A stretch of 64,000 nucleotides of DNA from Sphingomonas paeninsulae. GTDB taxonomy: Bacteria; Pseudomonadota; Alphaproteobacteria; Sphingomonadales; Sphingomonadaceae. A program made the position numbers and the translations under genes. Position 1 is the first letter of the stretch, and each line of letters starts with the position of its first letter. The notes under the pieces were generated by a model. That model ran no database searches, was not told the DNA's origin, and saw nothing but the letters and a program-made list of their open reading frames with translations. Location of the stretch: the NCBI RefSeq assembly GCF_003660165.1, contig NZ_CP032829.1, positions 1,935,001-1,999,000 of the forward strand. The letters are read 5' to 3'. Positions 29,464 to 38,164 of this stretch are shown piece after piece.

Positions 29464-32400
29464 TTGCCCGCTTCGAACTGGGATTCGATCGACGACTCTA
29501 AATATAGGGATGAAGGGGAGGTCATTGCCGATCTGCTCGCGGCCCAACCCTTCTCGCCCGAGGATCGCCAAGCCGTCGTTATCGAAGCGATCGGACTGGT
29601 CGAATCGGCACGGGCGGCGGCCAATAAGCAGGGCATAGTCGAGGATTTCCTGAAGCGATTTTCTTTAGACACGCGTGAGGGGCTGGCCCTGATGTGCATG
29701 GCGGAGGCACTGTTGCGGACGCCCGACGCCGATACGCGCGACCGTTTGATTGCGGAAAAGATCGGCTCGGCGGACTGGGCAAATCACATCGGCAAGTCCG
29801 ACAGCCTTTTCGTCAACGCATCGACCTGGGGCCTGTTGCTTACGGGTAAGCTGGTCGATGCCGATGAAAGCGCAAAAAGCGATATTGGCGGCTATGTGAA
29901 GCGGATCGCGGCGCGGATCGGCGAGCCTGTCATTCGGCAGGCGGTGGGAGCGGCCGTCAGGATGATGGGCGAACAGTTTGTGCTGGGGCGCACGATCGAG
30001 GCTGCTCTGGCGCGGGCGAAACGCGAAAAGACTTTGTGCTCGTTCGATATGCTGGGAGAGGGCGCACGCACCGCCGAAGATGCGGCGCGCTATGAACGGA
30101 TTTACGCCGACGCGATCGAGGCGGTCGGCAAGGCGGCAGGGGACGCCGGGCCTGAAAACGGACACGGGGTTTCGGTAAAGCTGTCAGCACTTTGTCCGCG
30201 ATACGAAGCGGTGCAGGAGCACCGGGTTTGGACGGAACTGTATCCGCGCATGAAGCGGCTCGCGCTCATTGCGGCCCGCTACAACATCAACTTCGCAATC
30301 GATGCAGAGGAAGCCGACCGCCTCATACTCTCGCTGAAGCTGGTCGAGCGTCTGGTTGGTGAGCCGGAACTTGGCGACTGGTGCGGACTGGGTGTGGTCG
30401 TGCAGGCATATCAAAAGCGCGGTCCCCTGGTCATCGCGGCGCTGGCGAAACTGGCGCGGGAAAGCCGCCGCCGGATCATGGTCCGGCTGGTCAAGGGTGC
30501 CTATTGGGATACCGAGATCAAGCGCGCGCAGGTCGCTGGTCGTCCCGATTATCCGGTGTTCACGACCAAGGCGGCGACCGACCTTTGCTATCTGGTCTGT
30601 GCAAAGGCGCTGATCGATGCGTCGCCCGACCTTTATCCGCAGTTCGCCACGCACAATGCTCATACGCTCGCGGCGGTGCGCAAAATGGCCGATGCTGTGG
30701 GGGTGCGGATCGAACATCAGCGCCTCCACGGCATGGGTGAAGCCCTCTATGCGGGGGCAGAGCGGCGCTATGGCGGGATTACGCTACGCGCCTATGCCCC
30801 GGTCGGAGGGCATGAGGATCTGCTGCCCTATCTTGTGCGGCGCTTGCTGGAGAATGGCGCGAATACCAGCTTTGTCCACGCGCTGCTCGATGCCGATGTT
30901 CCCGCCGCCGACGTTGTGCGCGACCCCATCGCTATCGTTGAAGCACACCCGGCTCGCCACGCGCGAATACCCGTGCCGCCCCGTCTGTATGGAAACGCGC
31001 GGCAGAACTCGAACGGACGCGATTATTCGATCGCCCAGACCCGCACGACTGCCCTGAAAGCAGCCGATGCGCTGCAAGGCGAAACTTTGCGTGCCGGGCC
31101 GATCGTCGGGGGCTGGATGGTTAATCGTGCGCTTTCCCCGGTCACCAATCCCGCCGACCGTTCGCATGTGATCGGAGAGGCGAGCAGCGCCACCGTCGAC
31201 GATGTGAACGAAGCCATCAGACTGGCGCGCGATGTTCAGCCGGCGTGGAACGCCGCAGGTGGCGTATATCGCGCCGGAGTGCTTCGCGCGATGGCCGGCG
31301 CACTCGACGCCGCGACTGACCGACTGGTTGCTTTACTAACGGTCGAAGGCGGCAAAACGCTGAACGATGGCGTGGCAGAGGTTCGCGAGGCGGTCGATTT
31401 CTGCCGCTATTATGCAATGCTGGCCGAGCGACAGTTCGGCGCGCCGATGATCCTCGACGGCCCGGTGGGTGAGGTCAATCATCTTGAGTTGCACGGTCGC
31501 GGCGTGTTCGCGTGCATCTCTCCGTGGAACTTTCCGCTGGCTATCTTCACCGGGCAGATCGCGGCGGCGCTTGCGGCGGGTAATGCAGTGATTGCGAAGC
31601 CCGCCGAACAGACACCGCTGATCGCGGCCGAAGCGGTGCGCCTTTATCACAAGGCAGGACTTGATCCCGCGCTGCTGGCCTTGCTCCCCGGAGACGGCGG
31701 GACGGTGGGGGCTGTGATCGTCAATCATCCGGGCATCGACGGTGTTGCCTTCACGGGCGGCACCGATACGGCGACGGCAATCAATCGCAGCCTTGCCGCA
31801 CGCGCCGGACCGATCGTGCCGTTCATTGCGGAGACCGGCGGGCTGAACGGCATGTTCGTCGACTCCACGGCTCTGCGCGAACAGGTCGTCGATGACGTTA
31901 TCCTGTCGGCATTCGGTTCTGCAGGCCAGCGATGCTCTGCGCTGCGATTGCTATACTTGCCGCACGACACTGCCGACGACATCGTGAAGGCGCTGGTCGG
32001 GGCATTGCAGGCGCAGGTCGTTGGCGATCCTGCCGATCCTGCGACAGATATCGGGCCTGTGATCGATGATGAAGCGCGCGATGCGTTGCGCAGCCATCTG
32101 GCACGGCTTGAGAAAGAGGCTAATGTGATCGCCCGCTACGACACCGGGACGCTGGCCGGGCAGGGGACTTTTTTCGGACCCGTCATTGCCGAAATCCCGA
32201 CACCCGATTTTCTCGAACGCGAGGTATTCGGGCCGATCCTGCACATTTATCGATACGATCCTGCCGACCTTGCCGATGTCGCCGGAAAGCTGGCCGCGCG
32301 GGGCTATGGCCTGACGCTCGGGGTACACAGCCGCATCGACCGGTTCGCCGATGAAGTGCGTGCCGCAGTTCCTGCCGGAAACGTATATGTGAACCGCTCC

Positions 32401-32565
32401 ATTATCGGCGCGGTCGTCGGCGTCCAGCCTTTCGGTGGCGAGGGCTTGTCAGGCACGGGACCGAAAGCAGGCGGACCCAATGCCCTGTTGCGCTATGCAG
32501 TCGAACGCGCCGTGTCGGTCAATATCGCGGCACAGGGAGGCGATCCCGCGCTGCTCAATCTATGA
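29464..32565 (+). CDS. putA: Bifunctional proline dehydrogenase / glutamate-semialdehyde dehydrogenase PutA
   Basis: 1033 residues from TTG 29464 (AAGGA upstream). The proline dehydrogenase barrel spans about residues 160-460, with LSALCPRYEAVQ, RLVKGAYWDTEIK and the FAD-site LRAYAPVGGHEDLLPYLVRRLLENG. The dehydrogenase part from ~530 has GNAVIAKPAEQTP, AETGGLNGMFVDS and catalytic C824 in GSAGQRCSALR. It oxidises proline to glutamate, feeding electrons to quinone and NAD. There is no N-terminal ribbon-helix-helix, so it is not itself a DNA-binding repressor. It overlaps the convergent next gene by six bases. Confidence 0.96.
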   Translation: MPASNWDSIDDSKYRDEGEVIADLLAAQPFSPEDRQAVVIEAIGLVESARAAANKQGIVEDFLKRFSLDTREGLALMCMAEALLRTPDADTRDRLIAEKIGSADWANHIGKSDSLFVNASTWGLLLTGKLVDADESAKSDIGGYVKRIAARIGEPVIRQAVGAAVRMMGEQFVLGRTIEAALARAKREKTLCSFDMLGEGARTAEDAARYERIYADAIEAVGKAAGDAGPENGHGVSVKLSALCPRYEAVQEHRVWTELYPRMKRLALIAARYNINFAIDAEEADRLILSLKLVERLVGEPELGDWCGLGVVVQAYQKRGPLVIAALAKLARESRRRIMVRLVKGAYWDTEIKRAQVAGRPDYPVFTTKAATDLCYLVCAKALIDASPDLYPQFATHNAHTLAAVRKMADAVGVRIEHQRLHGMGEALYAGAERRYGGITLRAYAPVGGHEDLLPYLVRRLLENGANTSFVHALLDADVPAADVVRDPIAIVEAHPARHARIPVPPRLYGNARQNSNGRDYSIAQTRTTALKAADALQGETLRAGPIVGGWMVNRALSPVTNPADRSHVIGEASSATVDDVNEAIRLARDVQPAWNAAGGVYRAGVLRAMAGALDAATDRLVALLTVEGGKTLNDGVAEVREAVDFCRYYAMLAERQFGAPMILDGPVGEVNHLELHGRGVFACISPWNFPLAIFTGQIAAALAAGNAVIAKPAEQTPLIAAEAVRLYHKAGLDPALLALLPGDGGTVGAVIVNHPGIDGVAFTGGTDTATAINRSLAARAGPIVPFIAETGGLNGMFVDSTALREQVVDDVILSAFGSAGQRCSALRLLYLPHDTADDIVKALVGALQAQVVGDPADPATDIGPVIDDEARDALRSHLARLEKEANVIARYDTGTLAGQGTFFGPVIAEIPTPDFLEREVFGPILHIYRYDPADLADVAGKLAARGYGLTLGVHSRIDRFADEVRAAVPAGNVYVNRSIIGAVVGVQPFGGEGLSGTGPKAGGPNALLRYAVERAVSVNIAAQGGDPALLNL

Positions 32566-33147
32566 GCGAAACCCGTCGTCCAGCGATTTGGGCCATGCGC
32601 CGGGTTCGATGACCGGCCGCGCTTGAAGTTGACCCAGGTCGAGCTGGCAACGCGCGCCATCGTCTCCGAATATAATCTCTTGCGGGTCCATCGCATGGAG
32701 ACGTTCGCCAACACCACCAACCCCGCCTTCGCTGACCACGACATAGGCGAGTGTGTTGTCGGAACCGCGCATCATGCCATCGATGATCTGGCCCAGCGGC
32801 TTACCATCCCTGCCGATCAATTTGCGACCGGCGATGGACCCGACATCGACCAGCGTTGGCACCGGCGCGATCGCGCTGCGTTTTGCCGCCGCCGCGCCGC
32901 CGTCTTCATAACGCGACTGCCGCCCAAGCCACCGCCAGATGCCGAGCGCGTTGACCAATGTCAGAAACCCGTTGGTGAACAGCAAATTATGCTGCCCGGT
33001 CCCAATGGCGACGAAGCACCAGCATATCGACCCGATAGTGAAGACCACGAATCCCCAGCCGGTAATGCGGGCGCCAAGATTTGCCGCCGTCATTACTGCT
33101 GCGATGATTGTGGCGACTGGAGCAATCCACGCTGCAATGTCGTTCAT
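32560..33147 (-). CDS. Membrane protein with C-terminal PRC-barrel-like domain
   Basis: 195 residues. Three hydrophobic helices lie in the first ~75 residues (IAAWIAPVATIIAAVMTAA; WGFVVFTIGSICWCFVAIG; GFLTLVNALGIWRWLG). A soluble domain from ~95 follows, with VGSIAGRKLIGRDGKPLGQIIDGMM, a PRC-barrel-like pattern. PRC barrels bind RNA or other proteins in many settings; here the job is unknown. The ATG at 33147 is chosen as the first in frame. Its end overlaps putA tail to tail. Confidence 0.7.
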   Translation of the reverse strand: MNDIAAWIAPVATIIAAVMTAANLGARITGWGFVVFTIGSICWCFVAIGTGQHNLLFTNGFLTLVNALGIWRWLGRQSRYEDGGAAAAKRSAIAPVPTLVDVGSIAGRKLIGRDGKPLGQIIDGMMRGSDNTLAYVVVSEGGVGGVGERLHAMDPQEIIFGDDGARCQLDLGQLQARPVIEPGAWPKSLDDGFRS

Positions 33148-33392
33148 ATGTGCAATATCTCAAGGAGTTCTGTGGGCCAAAGCTCGTCTTTCCACACGAT
33201 CAGCGAACGCGCGACGCGTCGGTTCGATCAATTGCAGCCTGGAAAAACTATGTGACCGCGCGCTGCCAGAACGACGGGTCAGTTTGTCCGTTAACGTACA
33301 GAAGTGGCGGACAATCAGGACTAGCATGATCGCGTGAGCGCATCCGCGTTTTGCGCCGACCCACCGGCAACACTGGTTGAGAAAGCTTTTTA

Positions 33393-33593
33393 GTGCCGCA
33401 GCCGCCGACCATCATTGCACGCGCTTTCGAACTGGCGCGTGGTGGCACTTGCCTGACTTCGACCGACATTCGCAGCGCGCTTGTTCGTGAGGGTTACGAA
33501 CATGTCCATCAGCATCTGACGGCGCCAACGGTAGTAAAACAGCTTAAGAAATTGCTGAAGGAATCCGTAGGTCCGACGGTAGCGACTCCATAG
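33393..33593 (+). CDS. Small basic protein of unknown function
   Basis: 66 residues from a GTG start at 33393. It looks like one small helical domain (IIARAFELARGGTCLTSTDIRSALVREGYEHVHQHL) with a basic C-terminal helix, possibly DNA binding, but no family is recognised. The ribosome site is weak (GAGAAAG). It stands alone, preceded by 245 bases (33148-33392) in which no gene is seen. Confidence 0.5.
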   Translation: MPQPPTIIARAFELARGGTCLTSTDIRSALVREGYEHVHQHLTAPTVVKQLKKLLKESVGPTVATP

Positions 33594-33648
33594 AAAGCAC
33601 GGCCGCTTTATTGGTTATCATTGGGGCGCACAGGTCGAGCCAGCGCGG

Positions 33649-33678
33649 AGTGAAAGATCGCACGGATCGTCTTTCACT
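33649..33678. repeat. Nine-base-pair inverted repeat
   Basis: AGTGAAAGA and TCTTTCACT, perfect, with a 12-base loop. It is 56 bases past the small gene, so it may be its terminator, but no T-run follows. The rest of the 318-base gap 33594-33911 holds only the operator-like site at 33752. Confidence 0.35.
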
Positions 33679-33751
33679 CTAACATATCAAGGGCTTCTAT
33701 TTGGCTCGGACGGCTGCATGTCGGAAGAAAACGACAAGAAAAATGATTAAT

Positions 33752-33781
33752 CGCGTATCGAGTAGATTCATAACCTACGCA
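33752..33781. promoter_or_regulatory. Candidate island operator (amidohydrolase unit)
   Basis: CGCGTAT-N16-CTACGCA. The right half is exact and the left half matches TGCGTAR in five of seven bases. It lies 130 bases before the amidohydrolase start. The 14 bases AACCTACGCATAGT recur exactly at 38005. Confidence 0.5.
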
Positions 33782-33911
33782 TAGTGTGAATCCCGCTTGC
33801 GCGTATTTCGCATGTGGCGTAGCATGACGTTAGCGCAGGACGGTTCTCCGTAACATGTGCAGGGCCATTGTGCTGAGGGATTTCCGAATGGATTTCTTAG
33901 GGAGAGTCAAA

Positions 33912-35666
33912 TTGTCTGACATGTTAATCTGTAACGGTACCGTCGTGGACGGAACCGGGGCAAAGGCCTTTCGTGCTGATGTTCGCGTAAAAAACGGGCG
34001 GATTGCCGAAGTAGGACAGGGTCTTCAGGCGCACAGCGGCGAAGAAACCTTCGACGCCGCAGGATGCTATGTAACACCGGGCTTCATCGAGGGTCATACC
34101 CATTACGACGCCACGATGTGGTGGCAGCCCGACCTCGATCCACTTCCCGGCTATGGTGCGACCACGATCATCGTCGGCAACTGCGGTTTCACCGCCGCGC
34201 CGCTTTCGAATGACAAGGAAGCGCAGCTCGAGATGGCCAAGATTTTCTCGTTTTTCGAGGATATCCCGCTTGAGCCGTTCCTGAAGCACGTACCCTGGGA
34301 TTGGCGGACGTATTCGGAATATAAAGCTTCGGTAAAACGCAACATAAAGCTGCCTGCAAACATGGCCGGCTTTGTCGGACATATCGCGATCCGCATGGCG
34401 GTCATGGGGCTCGAAGCATGGAAGCGAGCGTCCACCAAGGACGAAATCGTCAAGATGGCGGCGTTCCTCGATGATGCGCTTTCGGCAGGCGCGCTGGGCC
34501 TTTCGACCAATCTTCTCGATCACGACGGGGAAAATCGTAAGATCCCGACGCTGGTTGCCGAAGACGAGGAGTTTGTCGCGCTGTTCGAAGTGCTGGAGCG
34601 TTATCCCAATACCAGTTTTCAGTGCATAATCGATGTCGCGCTCATGCGCGATACCGGCCCGGAACAGGCCGATCGCATGGCCGCACTGTTGAAGGGGCGC
34701 AAGATCCGCGTCCAGTTGACCGGCGGCATCCCGACCTCATCGTACCAGAACTATCAACTCCAGCCGATGCGCGACCGCGTGGACCAGATGCGTAAGGATG
34801 GGATCGATGTCTGGCCGGGCTATGGTCACACGCCGCTGACGGGCCAGCTCAGCCTCTACAAATCGCTGATCTTTGCTCAGTCCAACGATTACGTTTGGCA
34901 TGAAGTCGTGCTTGCCGATGGTGAGGAAGCCAAGGCAAAAATCATGCGTGATCCCGAATGGCGAGCCCGTGCGCGCATCAGTTGGGATACCAAGACCTAT
35001 CCGCAGTCGCCGATGAGCAATCCTCAACTGTTGCTGCTGACAGAGCTTGGTTCCGATAATGGCACTGGTCCGTTCGGTGTCACGTTGCTCGACTATGCGG
35101 CTGGGCTTGGGCTGCATCGTTCGGATGCGATGGCCGAATGGCTGCTCGCCAACGGCGTGCTGTCGACGGTGCGGATGGCACCGATGGACATGGATGACAG
35201 CGTTGTTGTCGAAATGGTGCGCGATCCAAAAACGGTCGGCAACATCACCGACGCGGGCGCGCATCTTCAGATGCTGTGTGGGGGTGGTGAGAACGTCGTT
35301 TATCTCACCAAGTTCGTGCGCGATCGAAAACTGATTACGCTCGAAGAGGCGATCCATACGATGACCGGCAAGCTCGCCGGCCATTTCCACCTCACCGAAA
35401 TCGGTGAGATCAAGGTGGGCAAGCGCGCCGATATCGTCGTGTTCGACTTTGACGAAATCCAGCAGTTCGACATGGAAAAAGTGTACGACGTGACCGACGG
35501 CAAGGGCGGGATCACCTGGCGCTACACGCGCAAGGCGGCACCGATGAAGCTGACGATGGTCAACGGCGAGCCTACGTTCCGCGACGGAGCCTATACCGGC
35601 AGCAAGCCGGGCGACTTTCTGGAGCCAGCGCAAGCCGAAGCGCCAATCTCTATCGCTGCGGAATAA
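33912..35666 (+). CDS. D-aminoacylase-type amidohydrolase
   Basis: About 584 residues from TTG 33912, chosen because GGGAGAG lies five bases upstream; upstream ATGs lack such a site. It is a metal-dependent amidohydrolase of the N-acyl-D-amino-acid deacylase type. A beta-sandwich N-terminus (MLICNGTVVDGTG) leads to the metal motif GHTHYDA (H62, H64), then VGNCGFTAAP, and the C-terminal GKRADIVVFD strand. It probably hydrolyses an amide or cyclic C-N bond; family members also act on other rings. First gene of the catabolic island, followed by a strong terminator. Confidence 0.88.
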   Translation: MSDMLICNGTVVDGTGAKAFRADVRVKNGRIAEVGQGLQAHSGEETFDAAGCYVTPGFIEGHTHYDATMWWQPDLDPLPGYGATTIIVGNCGFTAAPLSNDKEAQLEMAKIFSFFEDIPLEPFLKHVPWDWRTYSEYKASVKRNIKLPANMAGFVGHIAIRMAVMGLEAWKRASTKDEIVKMAAFLDDALSAGALGLSTNLLDHDGENRKIPTLVAEDEEFVALFEVLERYPNTSFQCIIDVALMRDTGPEQADRMAALLKGRKIRVQLTGGIPTSSYQNYQLQPMRDRVDQMRKDGIDVWPGYGHTPLTGQLSLYKSLIFAQSNDYVWHEVVLADGEEAKAKIMRDPEWRARARISWDTKTYPQSPMSNPQLLLLTELGSDNGTGPFGVTLLDYAAGLGLHRSDAMAEWLLANGVLSTVRMAPMDMDDSVVVEMVRDPKTVGNITDAGAHLQMLCGGGENVVYLTKFVRDRKLITLEEAIHTMTGKLAGHFHLTEIGEIKVGKRADIVVFDFDEIQQFDMEKVYDVTDGKGGITWRYTRKAAPMKLTMVNGEPTFRDGAYTGSKPGDFLEPAQAEAPISIAAE

Positions 35667-35672
35667 CAGGTG

Positions 35673-35702
35673 TGACGGGCGGGCGCGTTTGCCCGTCCGT
35701 CA
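35673..35702 (+). terminator. Rho-independent terminator after the amidohydrolase
   Basis: A 12-base stem with one mismatch (TGACGGGCGGGC against GCCCGTCCGTCA), six-base loop, then T-rich TGCTTTCCTTTT. Confidence 0.75.
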
Positions 35703-35744
35703 TGCTTTCCTTTTGAAAGATGCCCGGTGCGCGATCTGCACCCG

Positions 35745-36287
35745 TTAACCGGCGGACGAGGCCGGAACCAAGCTCTTACGGCGTGCCATCATCCGCCCGA
35801 TAAGGAGCATAAGACCGGCAAGCGCGCCGCCCAGAAGAGCAGATGCGGCTATCCCCGAAAAGTCGGCCTTTTCCTGGATTACGCCGATCGTTCCGACAGT
35901 CAGCAGCAGCATCATCGCGTTGTTCACCACGAGTGGCAGCCAGCCCATCACCAGCGCATATACGGCGAACGTGATCAGCAGGAGCGCGATGACCAAACCC
36001 GCGCTGCCCATCGCCAAAGGCAAAGCCCAAAGCAGATACGACAGCAGGACGCCGCCGAGTGCGCCGAAAAATGCTGCGGGAAACTCGGCTGGAGCGCTGC
36101 CTTTCAAGCCGCCCCAATAAAGCAGGAGCAGGAAACCGGCATAGGGCGATGCGATCTGCAAAAAGTAACTCAGCCCAAGGTATATTGCCACGCCGACGAT
36201 TATCGCTGCCAAAATGAAGAGACCCTGCATGGGTGTTGGCACGGGTGCCGGACTTGGCGGGGCCATTGCTGTTGGGTCACGTGTCAT
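35745..36287 (-). CDS. Integral membrane protein of unknown function
   Basis: 180 residues. A Pro-rich N-terminal tail (MAPPSPAPVPTP) is followed by five or six membrane helices, e.g. GLFILAAIIVGVAIYLGL, VLLSYLLWALPLAM, VIALLLITFAVYALVMGW and ALLGGALAGLMLLIG. It may be a small permease or carrier subunit, but I do not recognise it. It lies 41 bases downstream of the monooxygenase stop on the same strand, so it is probably second in that unit and might move the substrate. Confidence 0.7.
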   Translation of the reverse strand: MTRDPTAMAPPSPAPVPTPMQGLFILAAIIVGVAIYLGLSYFLQIASPYAGFLLLLYWGGLKGSAPAEFPAAFFGALGGVLLSYLLWALPLAMGSAGLVIALLLITFAVYALVMGWLPLVVNNAMMLLLTVGTIGVIQEKADFSGIAASALLGGALAGLMLLIGRMMARRKSLVPASSAG

Positions 36288-36328
36288 ATTATTTTCCCTC
36301 TCCGTTGCGATGTTTCCCGCATTCTTTG

Positions 36329-37951
36329 CTAGACCAGGGCTTCGACCGTTGCTCTGGTCAGGGCAAAGCCAGTGTAGCCATTTGCGGCGACCTCTTCGCA
36401 GGTTGTGACGTAGCCCGGATAATCGAGATACGGCATAAAGACGCGGGGTTTTCCGGGGATATTAGCGCCGAGATACCAGGAGTTGCCCGTTGCCAGGAGT
36501 GTTCCCGCCGCCACCGCATTTGCCTGCGCGACCCAATTATCCTGCGCGTCCTGCTGTACCTCGATTCTGTCGATGGCCTTGGCCCGCAGATAGCCGAGGC
36601 AGTCCGCGATCCAGTCGACCTGTTGCTCGATCGAATACACCATATTGGTGAGAACCGACGGGCTGCCCGGCCCGGAAATAATGAACAGATTGGGGAATCG
36701 GGCGATACCAAGGCCAAGGTAAGTGTGCGGCCCTTCCGCCCATGCTTCGCCAAGCGCCAGATTATCTCGTCCGCGAATATCTATGCGGAGCAGGGATCCG
36801 GTCATCGCGTCATAGCCCGTCGCCAAAACCAGCACGTCCAGCGGGTAATCCGCATCGCTTGTCCGGACACCGGTCGCGTGTACCGTAGTAAGGGGCGTAG
36901 CCTTCAGATCGACGAGGGTGACGTTCGGACGATTGAACGTCGCGTAATAATCGGTGTCGATGCACAGCCGCTTGGTTGCAAAGCGATGTTCGGGAACAAG
37001 CTTTCCCGCAGTGTGAGGGTCAGCAACGATTTCATGAATCTTGTCACGGAAAAACGACATCGCAATGTCGTTTGCGGCCAGATCATAGGAAAGGTCGTAG
37101 AACGCGCCCTGAAAGGATAATCCACCCCGTTCCCAGGCAGCATCGAACACCGCACGGTGCTCCGCCTTATCTACAGCAAGTGCGCTCTGTGTACCCGGCG
37201 TTGCCGCGATCGCGCCGAACTGTTTGCCACAATAATCGCGAAACGCCTTGTAATCGGTCTTGACCGACTGAGCCGCCACCGGATCGAGCGGACCGTTGTG
37301 CGCGGGGACGCAATAGGCGGCGGTACGCTGGAACACCGTGAGTTCCGCCGCCTGCCGCGCGAGTTGCGGGATGACCTGTACTCCCGAAGACCCGGTGCCG
37401 ATCACGCCGACGCGTTTGCCCGCAATGTCGATGCCCTCCGCAGGCCAGTGTCCGGTATGCACCAGCGTCCCCGCGAAATCGTCAAGGCCCGCAATCTCGG
37501 GACGATTGGCAGAGGACAGGCACCCCGCCGCCGCGATCAGGAACCGCGCGGTCGTGTGGCGGCCATCGTCGGTTTCGATCGCCCAACTGGCAGTCTCTTC
37601 TTGATAACGCGCTGCGACGACGCGGGTCTGGAAACGAAAATGCGGGCGTAGATCGAAACGCGTCGCGACATGGTCGATGTAGCGGAGGATCTCCGGCTGG
37701 GCGGCATAACGCTCGGTCCAGTCCCATTCCTGCTGCAAATCCTCTGAAAAGCGGTAGGAATACTGCATACTCTCCACATCGCAGCGCGCACCCGGATAGC
37801 GATTCCAATACCATGTCCCGCCAACGTCGCCGCCGCTTTCGAACCCCTGGATCGTCATGCCGAGATTGTGGATACGGTGCGCCATCGCGAGCCCCGCAAA
37901 GCCCGCGCCGATAATCGCGACATCGCGATGCTCATGACTGTGCAGCGGCAT
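36329..37951 (-). CDS. Baeyer-Villiger-type flavin monooxygenase
   Basis: 540 residues. The FAD Rossmann motif is GAGFAGLAMAHRI at 15, the fingerprint F159-x-G-x3-H-x3-W-P170 (FAGTLVHTGHWP) is complete, and the NADPH motif is GTGSSGVQVIP. It inserts oxygen next to a ketone (or hydroxylates) using NADPH and O2. ATG 37951 has GAGAGGATAGAG upstream; an ATG at 38026 is rejected. It diverges from the aldehyde dehydrogenase gene over a 213-base region full of inverted repeats. In this island it may open a ring or clip a side-chain ketone (inference). Confidence 0.93.
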   Translation of the reverse strand: MPLHSHEHRDVAIIGAGFAGLAMAHRIHNLGMTIQGFESGGDVGGTWYWNRYPGARCDVESMQYSYRFSEDLQQEWDWTERYAAQPEILRYIDHVATRFDLRPHFRFQTRVVAARYQEETASWAIETDDGRHTTARFLIAAAGCLSSANRPEIAGLDDFAGTLVHTGHWPAEGIDIAGKRVGVIGTGSSGVQVIPQLARQAAELTVFQRTAAYCVPAHNGPLDPVAAQSVKTDYKAFRDYCGKQFGAIAATPGTQSALAVDKAEHRAVFDAAWERGGLSFQGAFYDLSYDLAANDIAMSFFRDKIHEIVADPHTAGKLVPEHRFATKRLCIDTDYYATFNRPNVTLVDLKATPLTTVHATGVRTSDADYPLDVLVLATGYDAMTGSLLRIDIRGRDNLALGEAWAEGPHTYLGLGIARFPNLFIISGPGSPSVLTNMVYSIEQQVDWIADCLGYLRAKAIDRIEVQQDAQDNWVAQANAVAAGTLLATGNSWYLGANIPGKPRVFMPYLDYPGYVTTCEEVAANGYTGFALTRATVEALV

Positions 37952-38004
37952 CTCTATCCTCTCTCTGTCCGGGTGCTGGAAGTCTGATCGCTTCCGGTCG
38001 GCTG

Positions 38005-38137
38005 AACCTACGCATAGTATCAGCAAAATCTGTCAGCGCTGTATAAAAACGACCGATAATCTCCATGGATATGCGCATACGGTAAAATTCCCTCGCCAAA
38101 CTTTCGCCGACGGCCTAGCAAATGATGAAAGTTTGGC
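38005..38137. promoter_or_regulatory. Divergent control region with palindromes
   Basis: Three elements between the monooxygenase and the aldehyde dehydrogenase: AACCTACGCATAGT (38005-38018, a half-site identical over 14 bases to 33772-33785); TATGCGCATA (38070-38079), a perfect palindrome; and GCCAAACTTTC / GAAAGTTTGGC (38095-38105 and 38127-38137), a perfect 11-base inverted repeat with 21 bases between, ending 27 bases before the aldehyde dehydrogenase start. Confidence 0.55.
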
Positions 38138-38164
38138 ACGACTCTCAGACCAAACCAGGAGAGA

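Noticed and set aside
33649-33678. Inverted repeat as part of the island operator set
   Set aside because: Its sequence (AGTGAAAGA/TCTTTCACT) is unrelated to the TGCGTAR-N16-YTACGCA form.
37985-38014. Full operator at 38008
   Set aside because: Only the right half (CTACGCA) is present; the expected left half reads TGATCGC, two of seven matches.
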